Positions 1 through 9,412 are shown, numbered from the stretch's first letter. The stretch is DNA of 64,000 nt from Korobacter sp963758505 (GCA_963758505.1 CAVWVJ010000001.1:1736001-1800000); one strand, 5' to 3'. A program made the numbers and translations. The notes: generated from the sequence alone by a model not told the origin.

Positions 1-981
1 TCGCACCAGACGGTTCCGCAACTGCACGGCATGTGGCATGGCGACCGCTCGCGCAAGGAGAACCTCATCGAATACGGCTTCCGGTTGCCGAGTGCGCTGG
101 ATAATCGTCCGCTCACGTTTGATGAGTTCGAGAACCGCGTGAACCAGGCGGTGTATGTCTCCGCGACTCCCGGTCCCTACGAGTTGACCAAGGCTGCCGG
201 CGTGGTGGTGGAGCAGATCATCCGGCCGACGGGATTGATCGATCCGCAAGTCGAAGTTCGCCCGGTGAAGGGGCAGATCGACGACCTGCTGCACGAAATC
301 CGCAAGCGCGCCGAAAAGCATGAACGCGTGCTGGTGACCACGCTCACCAAGCGCATGGCGGAAGATTTGAGCGAGTACTACACCGAGGTTGGGGTGCGTT
401 GCCGCTACATGCACTCGGAAATCGAGACCCTGGAACGGATCAAGATCCTGCGCGACTTGCGCAAGGGAGAATTCGACGTATTGATTGGCATCAATCTGTT
501 GCGCGAGGGTCTCGACCTGCCGGAGGTTTCCCTGGTGGCGATTCTCGATGCCGACAAGGAAGGTTTCCTGCGTTCGCAGGGATCGCTCATCCAGACCATG
601 GGCCGTTGCGCGCGCCACCTTGAAGGCCGCGCGATCCTCTATGCCGACCGCATGACCGATTCCATGCAGAAGGCGATCAACGAGACCGATCGCCGCCGAG
701 CGATCCAGCAGGCGTACAACGAAGAACATGGGATCACGCCGGAATCGATCGTGCGGCCCGTGGACATGGCCCTGGCGGCCATCGTCGGAGCGGACTATGT
801 GGACATCACCGCGCAACCGGACGAGATTCCCGAATTCAGATCGCAGGAGCAGCTCGACGCCTTTGTCACCAGGCTCGAAAACGACATGCGGGAAGCAGCC
901 AAGCGTTTTGAGTTCGAGAAGGCTGCGAAGCTGCGCGATCAGATCCGCGACTTGCGAACCAAGGAGTTCATGTTCACCTAG
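1..981 (+). CDS. uvrB: UvrABC excinuclease subunit B, C-terminal part (5' end outside window)
   Basis: The frame is open from base 1, so this is the 3' part (326 residues) of a protein usually about 660 to 700 long. UvrB is the DNA-damage verification helicase of nucleotide excision repair; it is loaded by UvrA and recruits UvrC. Visible are the domain after the beta-hairpin (HGMWHGDRSRKENLIEYGFR near the start), helicase motifs of the second RecA-like domain (VLVTTLTKRMAEDLSEY; LLREGLDLPEVSLVAILDAD; QTMGRCARH), and a C-terminal UVR motif for UvrC contact (FEFEKAAKLRDQIRDLR). It ends 6 bases before the convergent gene at 988. Nothing looks damaged in the visible part. Confidence 0.97.
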   Translation, partial: SHQTVPQLHGMWHGDRSRKENLIEYGFRLPSALDNRPLTFDEFENRVNQAVYVSATPGPYELTKAAGVVVEQIIRPTGLIDPQVEVRPVKGQIDDLLHEIRKRAEKHERVLVTTLTKRMAEDLSEYYTEVGVRCRYMHSEIETLERIKILRDLRKGEFDVLIGINLLREGLDLPEVSLVAILDADKEGFLRSQGSLIQTMGRCARHLEGRAILYADRMTDSMQKAINETDRRRAIQQAYNEEHGITPESIVRPVDMALAAIVGADYVDITAQPDEIPEFRSQEQLDAFVTRLENDMREAAKRFEFEKAAKLRDQIRDLRTKEFMFT

Positions 982-987
982 CGCCGG

Positions 988-1680
988 CTAGAAGGAACTC
1001 AGGCCGGGGGCGGTCGCGCGCACGAACGGAACCGGATCGCCCAGGGCCTCTCGCTTCGCAAACGTGAGCTCCGCCTCGAGCGAAGAAAAGCGAGCGAGAA
1101 TTTCATTCATCCGCAGTGACATGCTGCGGATCGTGGTGAGCTGGTCGCGTACCTCGCCGGAAAACTGTTCCGGCTGCATCAGCAGAAGCTCGGCATTGCC
1201 GAGCACGGACGTCAACGCGTTGTTCAGCCCGTGCCGCATCTCCAGCATGTAACGCCCGAGAGTCGCCTGGGCGCTGGCCTCGGCAGCCATCTTCTCGGCC
1301 CGCTCCGCGCGGTGAATGGTTTCGACACGCCGCAGGCATTCGGAGGCGAGCAGGATCAATAGCTCGAGCCATCCTTCATGTTGCCGCATCACCATGATGC
1401 GCGAACTGTGTGCAATTGTGTTGGACGGTGTCGTCTCGGAGAGCACGGCAATCACCTGTTGCGGCGCTTGGGCAACGGAGGTGAGCAATAAGGAGAGCCG
1501 GTTGGTCTCAACCGGGCCAAGGATGATCAGGCCGCACGAGCGGCTCGCATGTCCGGTATATACCTCGCTCGTCATTACCGTGAACGCCGGCACCATCCGT
1601 TCGGAGTGCCACCGGCCCATCAGCGATTGCGCGAACTCGGGGTGATCGGAGATCACCAGAACGCTGGGCTGTTGCATCAT
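988..1680 (-). CDS. Histidine-kinase-like protein with phosphoacceptor domain but no ATPase domain
   Basis: 230 residues. Residues 1 to about 110 resemble a degenerate receiver fold (begins SVLVISDHPEFAQSL) without a clear phosphoacceptor Asp. Residues about 125 to 205 form a HisKA-like dimerisation helix with the H-box sequence MRHGLNNALTSVLGNAELLL. No N, G1 or G2 box follows; the protein stops about 25 residues after the helix pair. It could act as a phosphotransfer or dimerisation partner, or be an inactive decoy; this is inference. It lies 12 bases downstream of the 505-residue gene on the same strand and is probably co-transcribed with it. Confidence 0.75.
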   Translation of the reverse strand: MMQQPSVLVISDHPEFAQSLMGRWHSERMVPAFTVMTSEVYTGHASRSCGLIILGPVETNRLSLLLTSVAQAPQQVIAVLSETTPSNTIAHSSRIMVMRQHEGWLELLILLASECLRRVETIHRAERAEKMAAEASAQATLGRYMLEMRHGLNNALTSVLGNAELLLMQPEQFSGEVRDQLTTIRSMSLRMNEILARFSSLEAELTFAKREALGDPVPFVRATAPGLSSF

Positions 1681-1692
1681 TCCACCTCTTCC

Positions 1693-3210
1693 TTACCCCA
1701 ACGCAAATTCGGCCTCACGAATCAACTCGAGCAGGCGCTGAGCGGTTGCAGTCAAGAAAACGATTTTGTCGATATCGCAACCCTCGCGGATCTGGGCGAT
1801 AAATTCCTGGGTCCGGGCGGCCTCGCAGTGAGCAATCGTGAGCGCCGTCGAGAGGGCCCCGGTGACTCCTTCCCGGAATTCGTCGAAAGCTTTCCGGAGG
1901 ATGAGCCGCGCCGCGACCGAAGCCTTTACGGCGCCCACCGATTCGTCGTCGTCCACAAGAAATGCCTTGGTCTCCCACGAGGAGAGCCGAACCGCGGAGC
2001 TGCCGAAGTACACGGAGAAGGCGTGTGCCCTGGCATTCGCCTCCGCCTTTGCAAGTTGGGAGCGGATACGGCCGATCACGAGTGGGATTTTGTAGCGCTC
2101 GGTATTGGCGGATATCGTCTCGTAATCCACCGTCAGTTCCGGATACGCGCTTTCGACAGTCATCTCCGGCACCGGTTCAGCCTGTTGGTCGGTGAAGGCA
2201 CCTTGGATGTCGTCCGAGAGATCGATCTGCAGCCGGACCCCGATCCGGCCTTCGCTTCCCCGCTCTGCAGCGTCGTTGCGCGTGTGTCGTCCTCGGCGCC
2301 GGTGCCGCTCCTGCTGTATCCGCTGTACCTGGCCACGCAGCGCCTGCTCTGTGCACGTGCGCAATTCGTTGATCGCCCGGAAGACCTGGCCGCCCGAATA
2401 CTCGGTGCTGAGAAGATTGCGCCATTCCAGGCAAATCCGGCGGACGCTGGCGAGCGCCTCGTGGTCCGAAAGTCCGGCTTGGGTCGCATCGATCGATTTC
2501 ACCCCAAGCTTTTGCAGCCTCGTCACATTTCTCTGCAGCACAGCGAGGTCCGCACGCAGGCTGAAGATGAAGGTCCGCCGCAGCAGGATGTTGTAGTGCG
2601 TAAAAAGAACCAGGGCGATCGGCTGGAAGAATCGTTCGCCGGCAACCGTCTTAATCTCCCGTCCTCGCTCCAGGATCTGGTAATCGACCAGGTCCTGCAT
2701 GCAGTGACACTTGCCGACGTCCTCGGCAAGCGCTTCGCAGGGTTCCAGCCAGTCAGGAATGGCAAGGCTGTACGGGCCGAGTACCGGCTCCAGTGCCCTT
2801 CCTACCTCTGCAAGCGTGAGTTCGCTCGGGCTCAGCCCTTCGGGCATCGAGTTGACGACGAACTGCACCAGCAGGAAATCGAGCTTGGTGCGATCGACGA
2901 TGGTTTTCTCCGGCCGGTCGAGGTGGCGACGGATGAGGGCGAGCAGGTTTTCCTGGGTGCCAATCTCGTCGCGTTGCAGGACCTGGCGCAACAGCATCAC
3001 CGGACAGTGATCATCCATCAGGGTGATCCACTCTTCCACGCGTTCGCGCACTTCCTCCTCTTGCCGGTCGATAAGAGACTCAATCTCAGGACAAGGCGGC
3101 ACGCCTAAGTCGAAATGTGCCAACACCCCGGAGTAAATCGCATACAGCCTGCGGGCTGTCCGCCATTCGGACTCCGGAGCGCGAACTTTCGGCTGGGCGG
3201 TGGTTGCCAT
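1693..3210 (-). CDS. Unknown 505-residue protein
   Basis: I do not recognise a family. No signal peptide or membrane segment is visible; the protein is rich in charged helices, consistent with a cytoplasmic helical fold. A basic, low-complexity stretch (about residues 297 to 315, RIQQERHRRRGRHTRND) separates two halves. Its ATG follows directly on the stop codon of the upstream 3211 to 3540 gene, so the two are almost certainly translationally coupled, and it is followed 12 bases later by the HisKA-like gene. The company of signalling genes suggests a regulatory or chemosensory accessory role, but nothing in the sequence proves that. Confidence 0.7.
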   Translation of the reverse strand: MATTAQPKVRAPESEWRTARRLYAIYSGVLAHFDLGVPPCPEIESLIDRQEEEVRERVEEWITLMDDHCPVMLLRQVLQRDEIGTQENLLALIRRHLDRPEKTIVDRTKLDFLLVQFVVNSMPEGLSPSELTLAEVGRALEPVLGPYSLAIPDWLEPCEALAEDVGKCHCMQDLVDYQILERGREIKTVAGERFFQPIALVLFTHYNILLRRTFIFSLRADLAVLQRNVTRLQKLGVKSIDATQAGLSDHEALASVRRICLEWRNLLSTEYSGGQVFRAINELRTCTEQALRGQVQRIQQERHRRRGRHTRNDAAERGSEGRIGVRLQIDLSDDIQGAFTDQQAEPVPEMTVESAYPELTVDYETISANTERYKIPLVIGRIRSQLAKAEANARAHAFSVYFGSSAVRLSSWETKAFLVDDDESVGAVKASVAARLILRKAFDEFREGVTGALSTALTIAHCEAARTQEFIAQIREGCDIDKIVFLTATAQRLLELIREAEFALG

Positions 3211-3540
3211 TTATCCCTTTACCACCCAATTGGAAACTTCTCCCAGAAAACGGGCTGCGACCGCCGTGGTGTTTCCGTCGAGGTAATGGATTGCGACGAC
3301 GCTCACCTCCGTGTTGAGGCTGCCGTCCGAGTTTTCCAGACGAAGCGTGTCGGCGAATTCAAGGGGCAAGTGCGATCCGAAGATCGCTTCGCGAGGCGTG
3401 CCGAACTCAATCGTGGTTCGTTCCGAAAAGTGCTTCCCCGAGATGGTTTTGCCGGTTACGTTGACAGGAATGCGGACTGGGGTCGCGTCCGGAAAGAATT
3501 GAGCCAACCGATGCACGAAAGAATTCGGATCGGGTTTCAT
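3211..3540 (-). CDS. Small PilZ-like protein (divergent)
   Basis: 109 residues from ATG 3540; a TTG at 3570 in the same frame is a possible earlier start and a GGAGG lies near it, so the start is uncertain. The pattern (RIPVNVTGKTISG near the N-terminus, then a run of short beta strands ending AVAARFLGEVSNW) resembles the short PilZ-type beta-barrels common in Acidobacteria. The RxxxR and (D/N)xSxxG residues needed to bind c-di-GMP are not evident, so binding is doubtful. Its stop abuts the start of the next gene. The 166-base gap upstream separates it from the sigma-54 activator gene. Confidence 0.5.
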   Translation of the reverse strand: MKPDPNSFVHRLAQFFPDATPVRIPVNVTGKTISGKHFSERTTIEFGTPREAIFGSHLPLEFADTLRLENSDGSLNTEVSVVAIHYLDGNTTAVAARFLGEVSNWVVKG

Positions 3541-3723
3541 GATTGAGCCGGTAGCCAAGTTTGCCTCCAAAAGCAGGCCCGAAAACGCCAGAACCTGTGT
3601 TGCAAGCGTTTGTTATTGCACGAGGCACACCAAACCCTACGTGACGAGGCAATCGCCAAGTGGTTGACAATTCAGAGTCAATGGTTGGAGACGCGGAAAA
3701 AGGCGGCCGGGAATCGTATCAAA

Positions 3724-3740
3724 GTGAGACAGAGTCTCAC
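3724..3740. other. Perfect 7-bp inverted repeat at the 3' end of the ntrC-type gene
   Basis: GTGAGAC-aga-GTCTCAC straddles the stop codon of the sigma-54 activator gene. As RNA it is a 7-bp hairpin with a 3-base loop, but there is no T-run, so it is a weak terminator candidate at best. It shares the TGAGA/TCTCA half-sites found in the control region at 9413 to 9590, though in the opposite arrangement. It could be an autoregulatory operator or an mRNA-end hairpin. Confidence 0.4.
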
Positions 3741-5143
3741 GCCGAGTCGCCGGCCAGGGCCTCGGAGGCGCGCCGCGACGTTTCGATGTTGTAGCGCTTG
3801 ATCTTGCGATAGAGGGTCGCGCGGCTGATGCCGAGCATCTTGCCGGCGAGCAATTTGTCGCCGTTCACCTGGTCAAACACCCGCTGGATTGTGACCCGCT
3901 CGATGTCCTCTAGATCCGTAGAGTTATAGGACGGGGACACCGCCGAGTCGGCCTTCGCTGGTGCGGTCGCACCGATCGCCGGAGGCAGGTCTTCGAGGTC
4001 GATCAGCTCTCCGTTCCCAAGGGCAACCGCTCGTTCCATGCAGTTTTCCAGCTCGCGCACATTGCCGGGCCAGTCGTAGAGCATCAGGCACTTCATCGCA
4101 GCCGGAGTGATATCAATGGTTTGCGAGTTGGAGGCGTAGCGATCGAGAAAATACTGCAGCAGCGTCGGAATATCGGACTTCCGTTCGCGCAGCGACGGCA
4201 GGTAGACCGTGACGACATTCAGCCGAAAATAGAGGTCTTTGCGGAAGGTCCCGTTCTTGTATCCGGCCTCAAGGTCGCGGTTAGTCGCCGCGATCACGCG
4301 CACGTCCACCTTGACTGAATTGTTGCTGCCGACGGGTCTAACCTGCTTATCCTGCAACACGCGCAGCAGTTTGGCCTGGAGGTCGAGGGGCAGTTCCCCG
4401 ATTTCGTCGAGGAAAATGGTGCCGCCATTTGCCGCTTGAAAAAGGCCTTCTTTGGGCTTAATTGCGCCCGTAAACGCGCCTTTTTCGTGTCCAAACAGCT
4501 CACTTTCGATCAAGGTCGGAACCAGCGATCCGCAATCCACGGCGACGAAGGGCCGCTTCGCAAAGCCGCCGCGGAAATGCATGGCGCGGGCGACGAGTTC
4601 CTTGCCCGTGCCGCTCTCGCCGCAGATCAGGACCGGCGTTCGCGTGTCTTTGAGGCGCGCCACCATCCGCAATACGTCCTGTATCTTGGCGGACGAGCCG
4701 ACGATGCCGTGCAGTTCCATCTCGGTATTCACGCGCTCGCGCAGGAAATGGTTTTCCGCCACCAAGCGTACTTTTTCCGCCATGCGTTGCAGAACCATCT
4801 TCAATTCGTCGACCCGGAAGGGCTTGGTGATGTAATCGTAGGCGCCTAATTTCATGGCCTGCACCGCAGTTTCGATCGAACCGTAGCCGGTCATGATGGC
4901 GACTTCGGTGCGCGGCAGAACCTTCTTAACGCTTTCAAGGAAATCGATTCCCGTCATTTCGCCCATGCGCAAATCGGCGAGGATGATATCGGGCGACTCC
5001 GTTTCCAGTGCGGCCAGCGCGGCTTCCGCACTCTCCGCTTCGTTGCAGACAAAGCCAAGCGTGCTGCCAATGGCGATGCAGAGCTTGCGGATGCTCTGCT
5101 GGTCGTCAACGATCAGGAGGCGAATGCGATAGTCTTCGGTCAT
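3737..5143 (-). CDS. NtrC-family sigma-54-dependent response regulator
   Basis: 468 residues, full length for the family. Domains in order: receiver (about 8 to 120; acidic pocket VDD near residue 12, phosphoacceptor Asp in ILADLRMGEM near 56, K in YITKPFR); AAA+ sigma-54 activation domain (about 145 to 380) with Walker A GESGTGKE near 173, the sigma-54 contact loop GAFTGA near 223, Walker B GGTIFLDEIGELP, and an Arg-finger region; C-terminal Fis-type helix-turn-helix (KMLGISRATLYRKIKRY). ATGA overlap with the upstream receiver gene shows coupling. A consensus sigma-54 promoter sits across the operon's own control region at 9635, making the chemotaxis operon the likely target. Confidence 0.95.
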   Translation of the reverse strand: MTEDYRIRLLIVDDQQSIRKLCIAIGSTLGFVCNEAESAEAALAALETESPDIILADLRMGEMTGIDFLESVKKVLPRTEVAIMTGYGSIETAVQAMKLGAYDYITKPFRVDELKMVLQRMAEKVRLVAENHFLRERVNTEMELHGIVGSSAKIQDVLRMVARLKDTRTPVLICGESGTGKELVARAMHFRGGFAKRPFVAVDCGSLVPTLIESELFGHEKGAFTGAIKPKEGLFQAANGGTIFLDEIGELPLDLQAKLLRVLQDKQVRPVGSNNSVKVDVRVIAATNRDLEAGYKNGTFRKDLYFRLNVVTVYLPSLRERKSDIPTLLQYFLDRYASNSQTIDITPAAMKCLMLYDWPGNVRELENCMERAVALGNGELIDLEDLPPAIGATAPAKADSAVSPSYNSTDLEDIERVTIQRVFDQVNGDKLLAGKMLGISRATLYRKIKRYNIETSRRASEALAGDSA

Positions 5144-5526
5144 GACTGCTCCGGCTTGCCGATGGTGTCCTCAACGGTTGCGAGCAGGTCCTGGACGCGA
5201 AACGGTTTTTCCACACAGGGGGCGCCCGTCTCGCGCAATATGGCGACCGTATCTTCATTCACAATGTCGCCGGTGATGAACACGATGCGCTGTGCCAGCT
5301 CCGGACGATTGGCCTTGATCCACTTGTAAACGCCGCCTCCATCAATGTCTCCGGGAGTGCGCATGTCGGAGACAATGCCGCAGAACTGCTGTCGATCGAG
5401 GAGGCCGAGCGCCTCGGTGCCTGAGCTGGCAGGGACCACCACATAGCCGCCGCGCTCGAGTGCACGGCGCACAAACGACATCACGGCGGGTTCGTCTTCG
5501 ATCACAAGCAGAGGAAGAGACATCAT
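5140..5526 (-). CDS. Single-domain response regulator (receiver only)
   Basis: 128 residues, one CheY-like receiver: acidic pair in VIEDEPAV, phosphoacceptor Asp in GIVSDMRTPGDID near residue 55, Thr in VFITGD, Lys in CVEKPFR. There is no output domain. It is joined by 4-base overlaps to both the sensor kinase upstream (5523 to 5526) and the sigma-54 activator downstream (5140 to 5143). It may be a phosphate sink or relay between kinase and activator, or act on the kinase itself; this is inference. Confidence 0.9.
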   Translation of the reverse strand: MMSLPLLVIEDEPAVMSFVRRALERGGYVVVPASSGTEALGLLDRQQFCGIVSDMRTPGDIDGGGVYKWIKANRPELAQRIVFITGDIVNEDTVAILRETGAPCVEKPFRVQDLLATVEDTIGKPEQS

Positions 5527-8500
5527 GCGATTACTTTCTCCGGAGGCTCTAACCCGTTATCGGATTTGTCGGAGTCTTCGATGTTGGGCGCGATTGCCAT
5601 CGCGGTCAAGGTGGAGTAAATCGGGAGTTTTACGGTGAACGTAGCGCCCTCTCCGTTGGGGAGGTTGATGCACGTGATTTCACCGCCATGTTCTCGCATG
5701 ATCCCGTAACAGATGCTGAGCCCCAGGCCGGTTCCCTTGCCCACTTCCTTGGTGGTGAAAAACGGATCAAAGATGCGATCCGGCAAGCTGATCCCAGGGC
5801 CGTTGTCGCTGATGCGCACTTCCACCATGCCATTGGCGGCAGAGGTTGAGATCTTCACCACGGGCACGCGAGTCACTTCGCGGACCGCGTCGTAGGCGTT
5901 GTTCACGACGTTGAGGAATACCTGCTGCAACTGCTGCGGATCGCCATAGACGGGGGGAAGATTCGCGTCGTACTGTTCCCGTACATCCACTCCGTGGTTG
6001 ACGAAATCGTATTGCCGGAGCTGCAGAGTGCGGGCGAGCACGGCGTTCAGGTTCACGGGCTCGCGGTGCGGCGCGGATTGTCGCGCGAAGCTCAGCAGGT
6101 TCTGCACGATCTGCTTGGTGCGCTGCGCCTCCTGCAAAATGATGCTCAAGTCGCGCCTGGCCTCGGCAGGCAGCTCTTCGGTCGTCGTCAACAGATCGGC
6201 GTATCCCATGATGGCGGTCAGCGGATTATTGACTTCGTGCGCCACGCCGGAAACCAACTGCCCGACGGCTGCCATTTTCTCGGAGTGGATCAGTTTCGCC
6301 TGGAGCATGGAGGCGTCCGTGATGTCGGTCATGAGCGCGATGATGCTGGTAACGCCACCCTGCTCGTCGCGCATGGGGCTGAGGGTCACGCTGTGACGGA
6401 TAATGCGTCCATCGGCGCACTGCAGTGGAATTTCGAGGCTTTCGACCTGCTCGCCTTCGCTGGTGGAATCGATCGCCCGGATGAACATGTCGCGACCCTC
6501 CGCCGCCACCAGGTTCGCCAGGGGCGTGCCTACCAGGGTCTGCGGATCGTAGCCGCAGGCCACCGCGCAACGTTCGTTGCCATAGGTGATCAGTCCGACG
6601 GTATCGCAGACGATGATCACGCTTTGGGTGTTATTCAGGATCTTGAGATTGAAGTCGCGCTGGCGCTGTAACTCGGTCTGGAAGGTTTTTACCTCTGAGA
6701 TGTCGAGGATCAGCCCGCGATATTGCATGCTCCTGCCGCCCGCATCGCGCACCGCGTAACAGTTCTGCAGGGTGTAGATGATCTTGCCGTCTTTGCGCAT
6801 CAAGGGACATTCGAAGTTCCGCATGGCCCCGTGCTCTTCGATTGCCTTGATAAAGCGGTCGTGCTGGGCGGCGCCAAGATGCAGTTGCTTGCGGATGTCG
6901 ACCTGCAACAACTCTTCGCGACTCTCGTAGCCCAGCATCTTCACCAGCGCATCGTTCACCTCCACGAAGCGTCCGCCGGGGGTGGAGAAAAACAACCCTT
7001 CGTGGATGTTGTCGAAGAGTTCGCGGTAGCGCAGTTCAACTTCGCGCCGGTCGGTAATGTCTTTCAGTACGTGAACGGTCTGCGCTTCCGTGCTGCCCGC
7101 AATACGCGAAGTCGATACCAGGTAGGAACGTTGCAGGACGTCATTGTGATACTCGCTCACGCCGTCGTTGGAAAGCACGCAGAACGGGCATGGACTGTCG
7201 TCGGTGCTGCACAGCGGAACCAGGCCACGCACGTCCATGGCAACCAGTTGTTTCGGTTCGACGCCCACCAGGTCAGAAAGGGCGCGGTTGGTGCGGACGA
7301 TGCGGTTGTGATCGTCATGCACGATCATCATGTCGCTGATGGCGTCGAAGATCTGGTTCCAATTGCGGTTCGAGTTGGCGATCTGGCCGAAGAGACGCGA
7401 GTTCTCAAACGCTACCGAGGCGTGGGCAACGACGGCATGCAGGAGATGCGCCTCCACATCGTCGAGGGCGCGGCCACGGTTCGCCAGGCACAGCATGCCG
7501 ATCAGTTCGCCCGTTCCGGAGGAGAGCGGCGCAATGGCAACGTCGTTCCAGCCCAGCGCATGGCCAAGGTTGTCGCCAAGCAATTCGCCCGCGCTGCCGT
7601 GAATGGCAGCACGCCCGTGGGCACTGATGACATCGGCGAGGCCGTGCGCCAGCCGGTGTGCCAGCACCTTGTCTTCTTCCTGCCGCTCGGGGTGCAGGAC
7701 GATCGCCTCGAAGCCGTGGGGAGAAACAATCACCGCGGCGGCGGCGGGAGCACCCAGCATCTGCGCGGCTTTCACGGTGAACGATTGCGCCAGGTCGCCG
7801 ACGTCGAGGGTGGAATTCAAGGCCAGGGCCAGCCCGACGAGGTCTTCCGCGCGGCGGCGATGTTCTTCCAGTCTCTCGAAATTTTCCGCCGCCTCAATGA
7901 CGACCGCCGCCTCGGAGGCAAGCGCTTTGAGCCTCCGCGTGTCGGAGTCGCTCACCGCTTTGCCTTCCCGCTTGTCCGCCACCGTGAGAAGCCCGAGAGC
8001 CCTTCCCGTCGCGGTACGCAAGGGAGCCGAGAGGACCTCAAAGGAATGCGACGGTCCCGGTGTTCCTCGCTCGGCGAGAGGATGGGAACCCTCTTCGCGG
8101 CTCACGAACACATTGTCTCCGGAGAGAATCTGCCGAACCAGGCTCGATTCGAGAGGCTTGTGGGCAGAGCGCGACTGGCCGTTCTGCACCACCCAACGCA
8201 GGACCGGCTCGTCTTTCTCCAGCAGGACGACGGATGCACTCTCAAATTCGAGAAATTCCGCGGTTCGCGGCAGGAATTGATCGAGAAAGCGATCAATCGT
8301 GGCGCCATGCGCAAGGTTGGAGGAGATATCGAGCAGGCGCTGGAGATCCTGCGACTGGGTCTGCGTGGTGGCCTGGAGTTCCGCATTGCTCAGCGCGGTG
8401 GAACCAAAGGAAGCCAACCCCGAGAGCAGAACCTCTTCCTGGGTTCCGAAATTTCTCGTGCCGGCGGAGGCAACAATCGCACCGCGGCCGGAGTGCGTCC

Positions 8501-9350
8501 GCAGCGAGGTGGCGATGACCGCGCCGCGCAGCAGCGGTTCCTCCTGCGGGGCGCGGCCAAACAGAGGATCGGGCGCGATGACGGCCCGCGATGCCAGCTC
8601 CGAAAGAAATCCGGAAACAGCCTGCGACTCGGGCACAGAGGTGGAACTGGAAATTGCATCGAGGGTAAAGCCGTCGAGGTGCGACCAGACCACGAGGGCG
8701 GTCTCGGCGTGCAACAGTTTTCGCACGCGATCCGCAATCGTTCGCTTAAGCTCCGGGAGGCTCATGCGGGCATGGAAACTCTCGGCGGCATCGATCAGCG
8801 TCTCGTTCCGCCGGCGTTCCAGGGCGAGAGCGTGCGCCAGACGGGCATTGGAAACCACCGCTCCGAGATGCGCGCCGAGAACCAGCACGGCCGAAGCGGT
8901 GTCGAGATTGAACTGTTTTCCCTTCTCGTGATGGGTGAGGATCAGCACGCCGATGGGCTGTGACAGGGCAAGCAGCGGAACCGCCAGGATGGCGACCGGC
9001 GATGCGGGCGCAGGATCGCGTTCTACTTCGTTGATAAACGCGGCTCGTCCGGATTCGATGGCCTGGCGCGCAAGCGAAGGTTGATCGAGAGAGAGGCGAA
9101 CCCCGGGGAAGGTGGCGGCCTGCAGGCCATCGGCCGCGAACCCGGTAAGTCCGTTGCCTTCTTCCAGCAGCCAGCAATAGGCGCCGGAGGCGGCAAACAT
9201 CTCTCTCACGGCACGACAGAAGCGGGACACCAGGGCTGCGAGGTCTTCGCGCGGGTCCACCGTGGCGGGAAACTGCAGCAAGAGTTCGTGCAATGCCTCC
9301 TGGGCACCACGAAACCGTCCCGGCATCACCCGCGCTTTGCTAGCAGCCAT
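5523..9350 (-). CDS. Large GAF/PAS sensor histidine kinase
   Basis: 1275 residues, no clear membrane segment, so probably cytoplasmic. By eye the order is: GAF-like domains at about 30-175, 190-330, 350-490 and 500-650; PAS domains at about 668-770, 778-895 (YRELFDNIHEGLFFS) and 903-1015 (KILNNTQSVIIVCDTVG); HisKA with the phosphoacceptor His in SGVAHEVNNPLTAIMGYADL near 1037; HATPase with N box (NNAYDAV), G1 (ISDNGPGI) and G2 (GKGTGLGLSICYGIM). PAS1 carries a Cys cluster (LCSTDDSPCPFC) that could hold a metal or sense redox. First gene of a three-gene signalling operon. The ATG at 9350 has no obvious Shine-Dalgarno. Confidence 0.93.
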   Translation of the reverse strand: MAASKARVMPGRFRGAQEALHELLLQFPATVDPREDLAALVSRFCRAVREMFAASGAYCWLLEEGNGLTGFAADGLQAATFPGVRLSLDQPSLARQAIESGRAAFINEVERDPAPASPVAILAVPLLALSQPIGVLILTHHEKGKQFNLDTASAVLVLGAHLGAVVSNARLAHALALERRRNETLIDAAESFHARMSLPELKRTIADRVRKLLHAETALVVWSHLDGFTLDAISSSTSVPESQAVSGFLSELASRAVIAPDPLFGRAPQEEPLLRGAVIATSLRTHSGRGAIVASAGTRNFGTQEEVLLSGLASFGSTALSNAELQATTQTQSQDLQRLLDISSNLAHGATIDRFLDQFLPRTAEFLEFESASVVLLEKDEPVLRWVVQNGQSRSAHKPLESSLVRQILSGDNVFVSREEGSHPLAERGTPGPSHSFEVLSAPLRTATGRALGLLTVADKREGKAVSDSDTRRLKALASEAAVVIEAAENFERLEEHRRRAEDLVGLALALNSTLDVGDLAQSFTVKAAQMLGAPAAAAVIVSPHGFEAIVLHPERQEEDKVLAHRLAHGLADVISAHGRAAIHGSAGELLGDNLGHALGWNDVAIAPLSSGTGELIGMLCLANRGRALDDVEAHLLHAVVAHASVAFENSRLFGQIANSNRNWNQIFDAISDMMIVHDDHNRIVRTNRALSDLVGVEPKQLVAMDVRGLVPLCSTDDSPCPFCVLSNDGVSEYHNDVLQRSYLVSTSRIAGSTEAQTVHVLKDITDRREVELRYRELFDNIHEGLFFSTPGGRFVEVNDALVKMLGYESREELLQVDIRKQLHLGAAQHDRFIKAIEEHGAMRNFECPLMRKDGKIIYTLQNCYAVRDAGGRSMQYRGLILDISEVKTFQTELQRQRDFNLKILNNTQSVIIVCDTVGLITYGNERCAVACGYDPQTLVGTPLANLVAAEGRDMFIRAIDSTSEGEQVESLEIPLQCADGRIIRHSVTLSPMRDEQGGVTSIIALMTDITDASMLQAKLIHSEKMAAVGQLVSGVAHEVNNPLTAIMGYADLLTTTEELPAEARRDLSIILQEAQRTKQIVQNLLSFARQSAPHREPVNLNAVLARTLQLRQYDFVNHGVDVREQYDANLPPVYGDPQQLQQVFLNVVNNAYDAVREVTRVPVVKISTSAANGMVEVRISDNGPGISLPDRIFDPFFTTKEVGKGTGLGLSICYGIMREHGGEITCINLPNGEGATFTVKLPIYSTLTAMAIAPNIEDSDKSDNGLEPPEKVIA

Positions 9351-9412
9351 AAGTGTGTGCCGTCGCAGCAGTTAACCAGAGTAGAAGCATCCGTGACTGC
9401 ACAATAGGATGG

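Noticed and set aside
6723..8963. Long plus-strand open frame opposite the sensor kinase gene
   Set aside because: Its translation is Arg/His/Gly-rich with no domain pattern; the opposite strand encodes clear GAF, PAS and kinase motifs. It is a GC-driven shadow frame.
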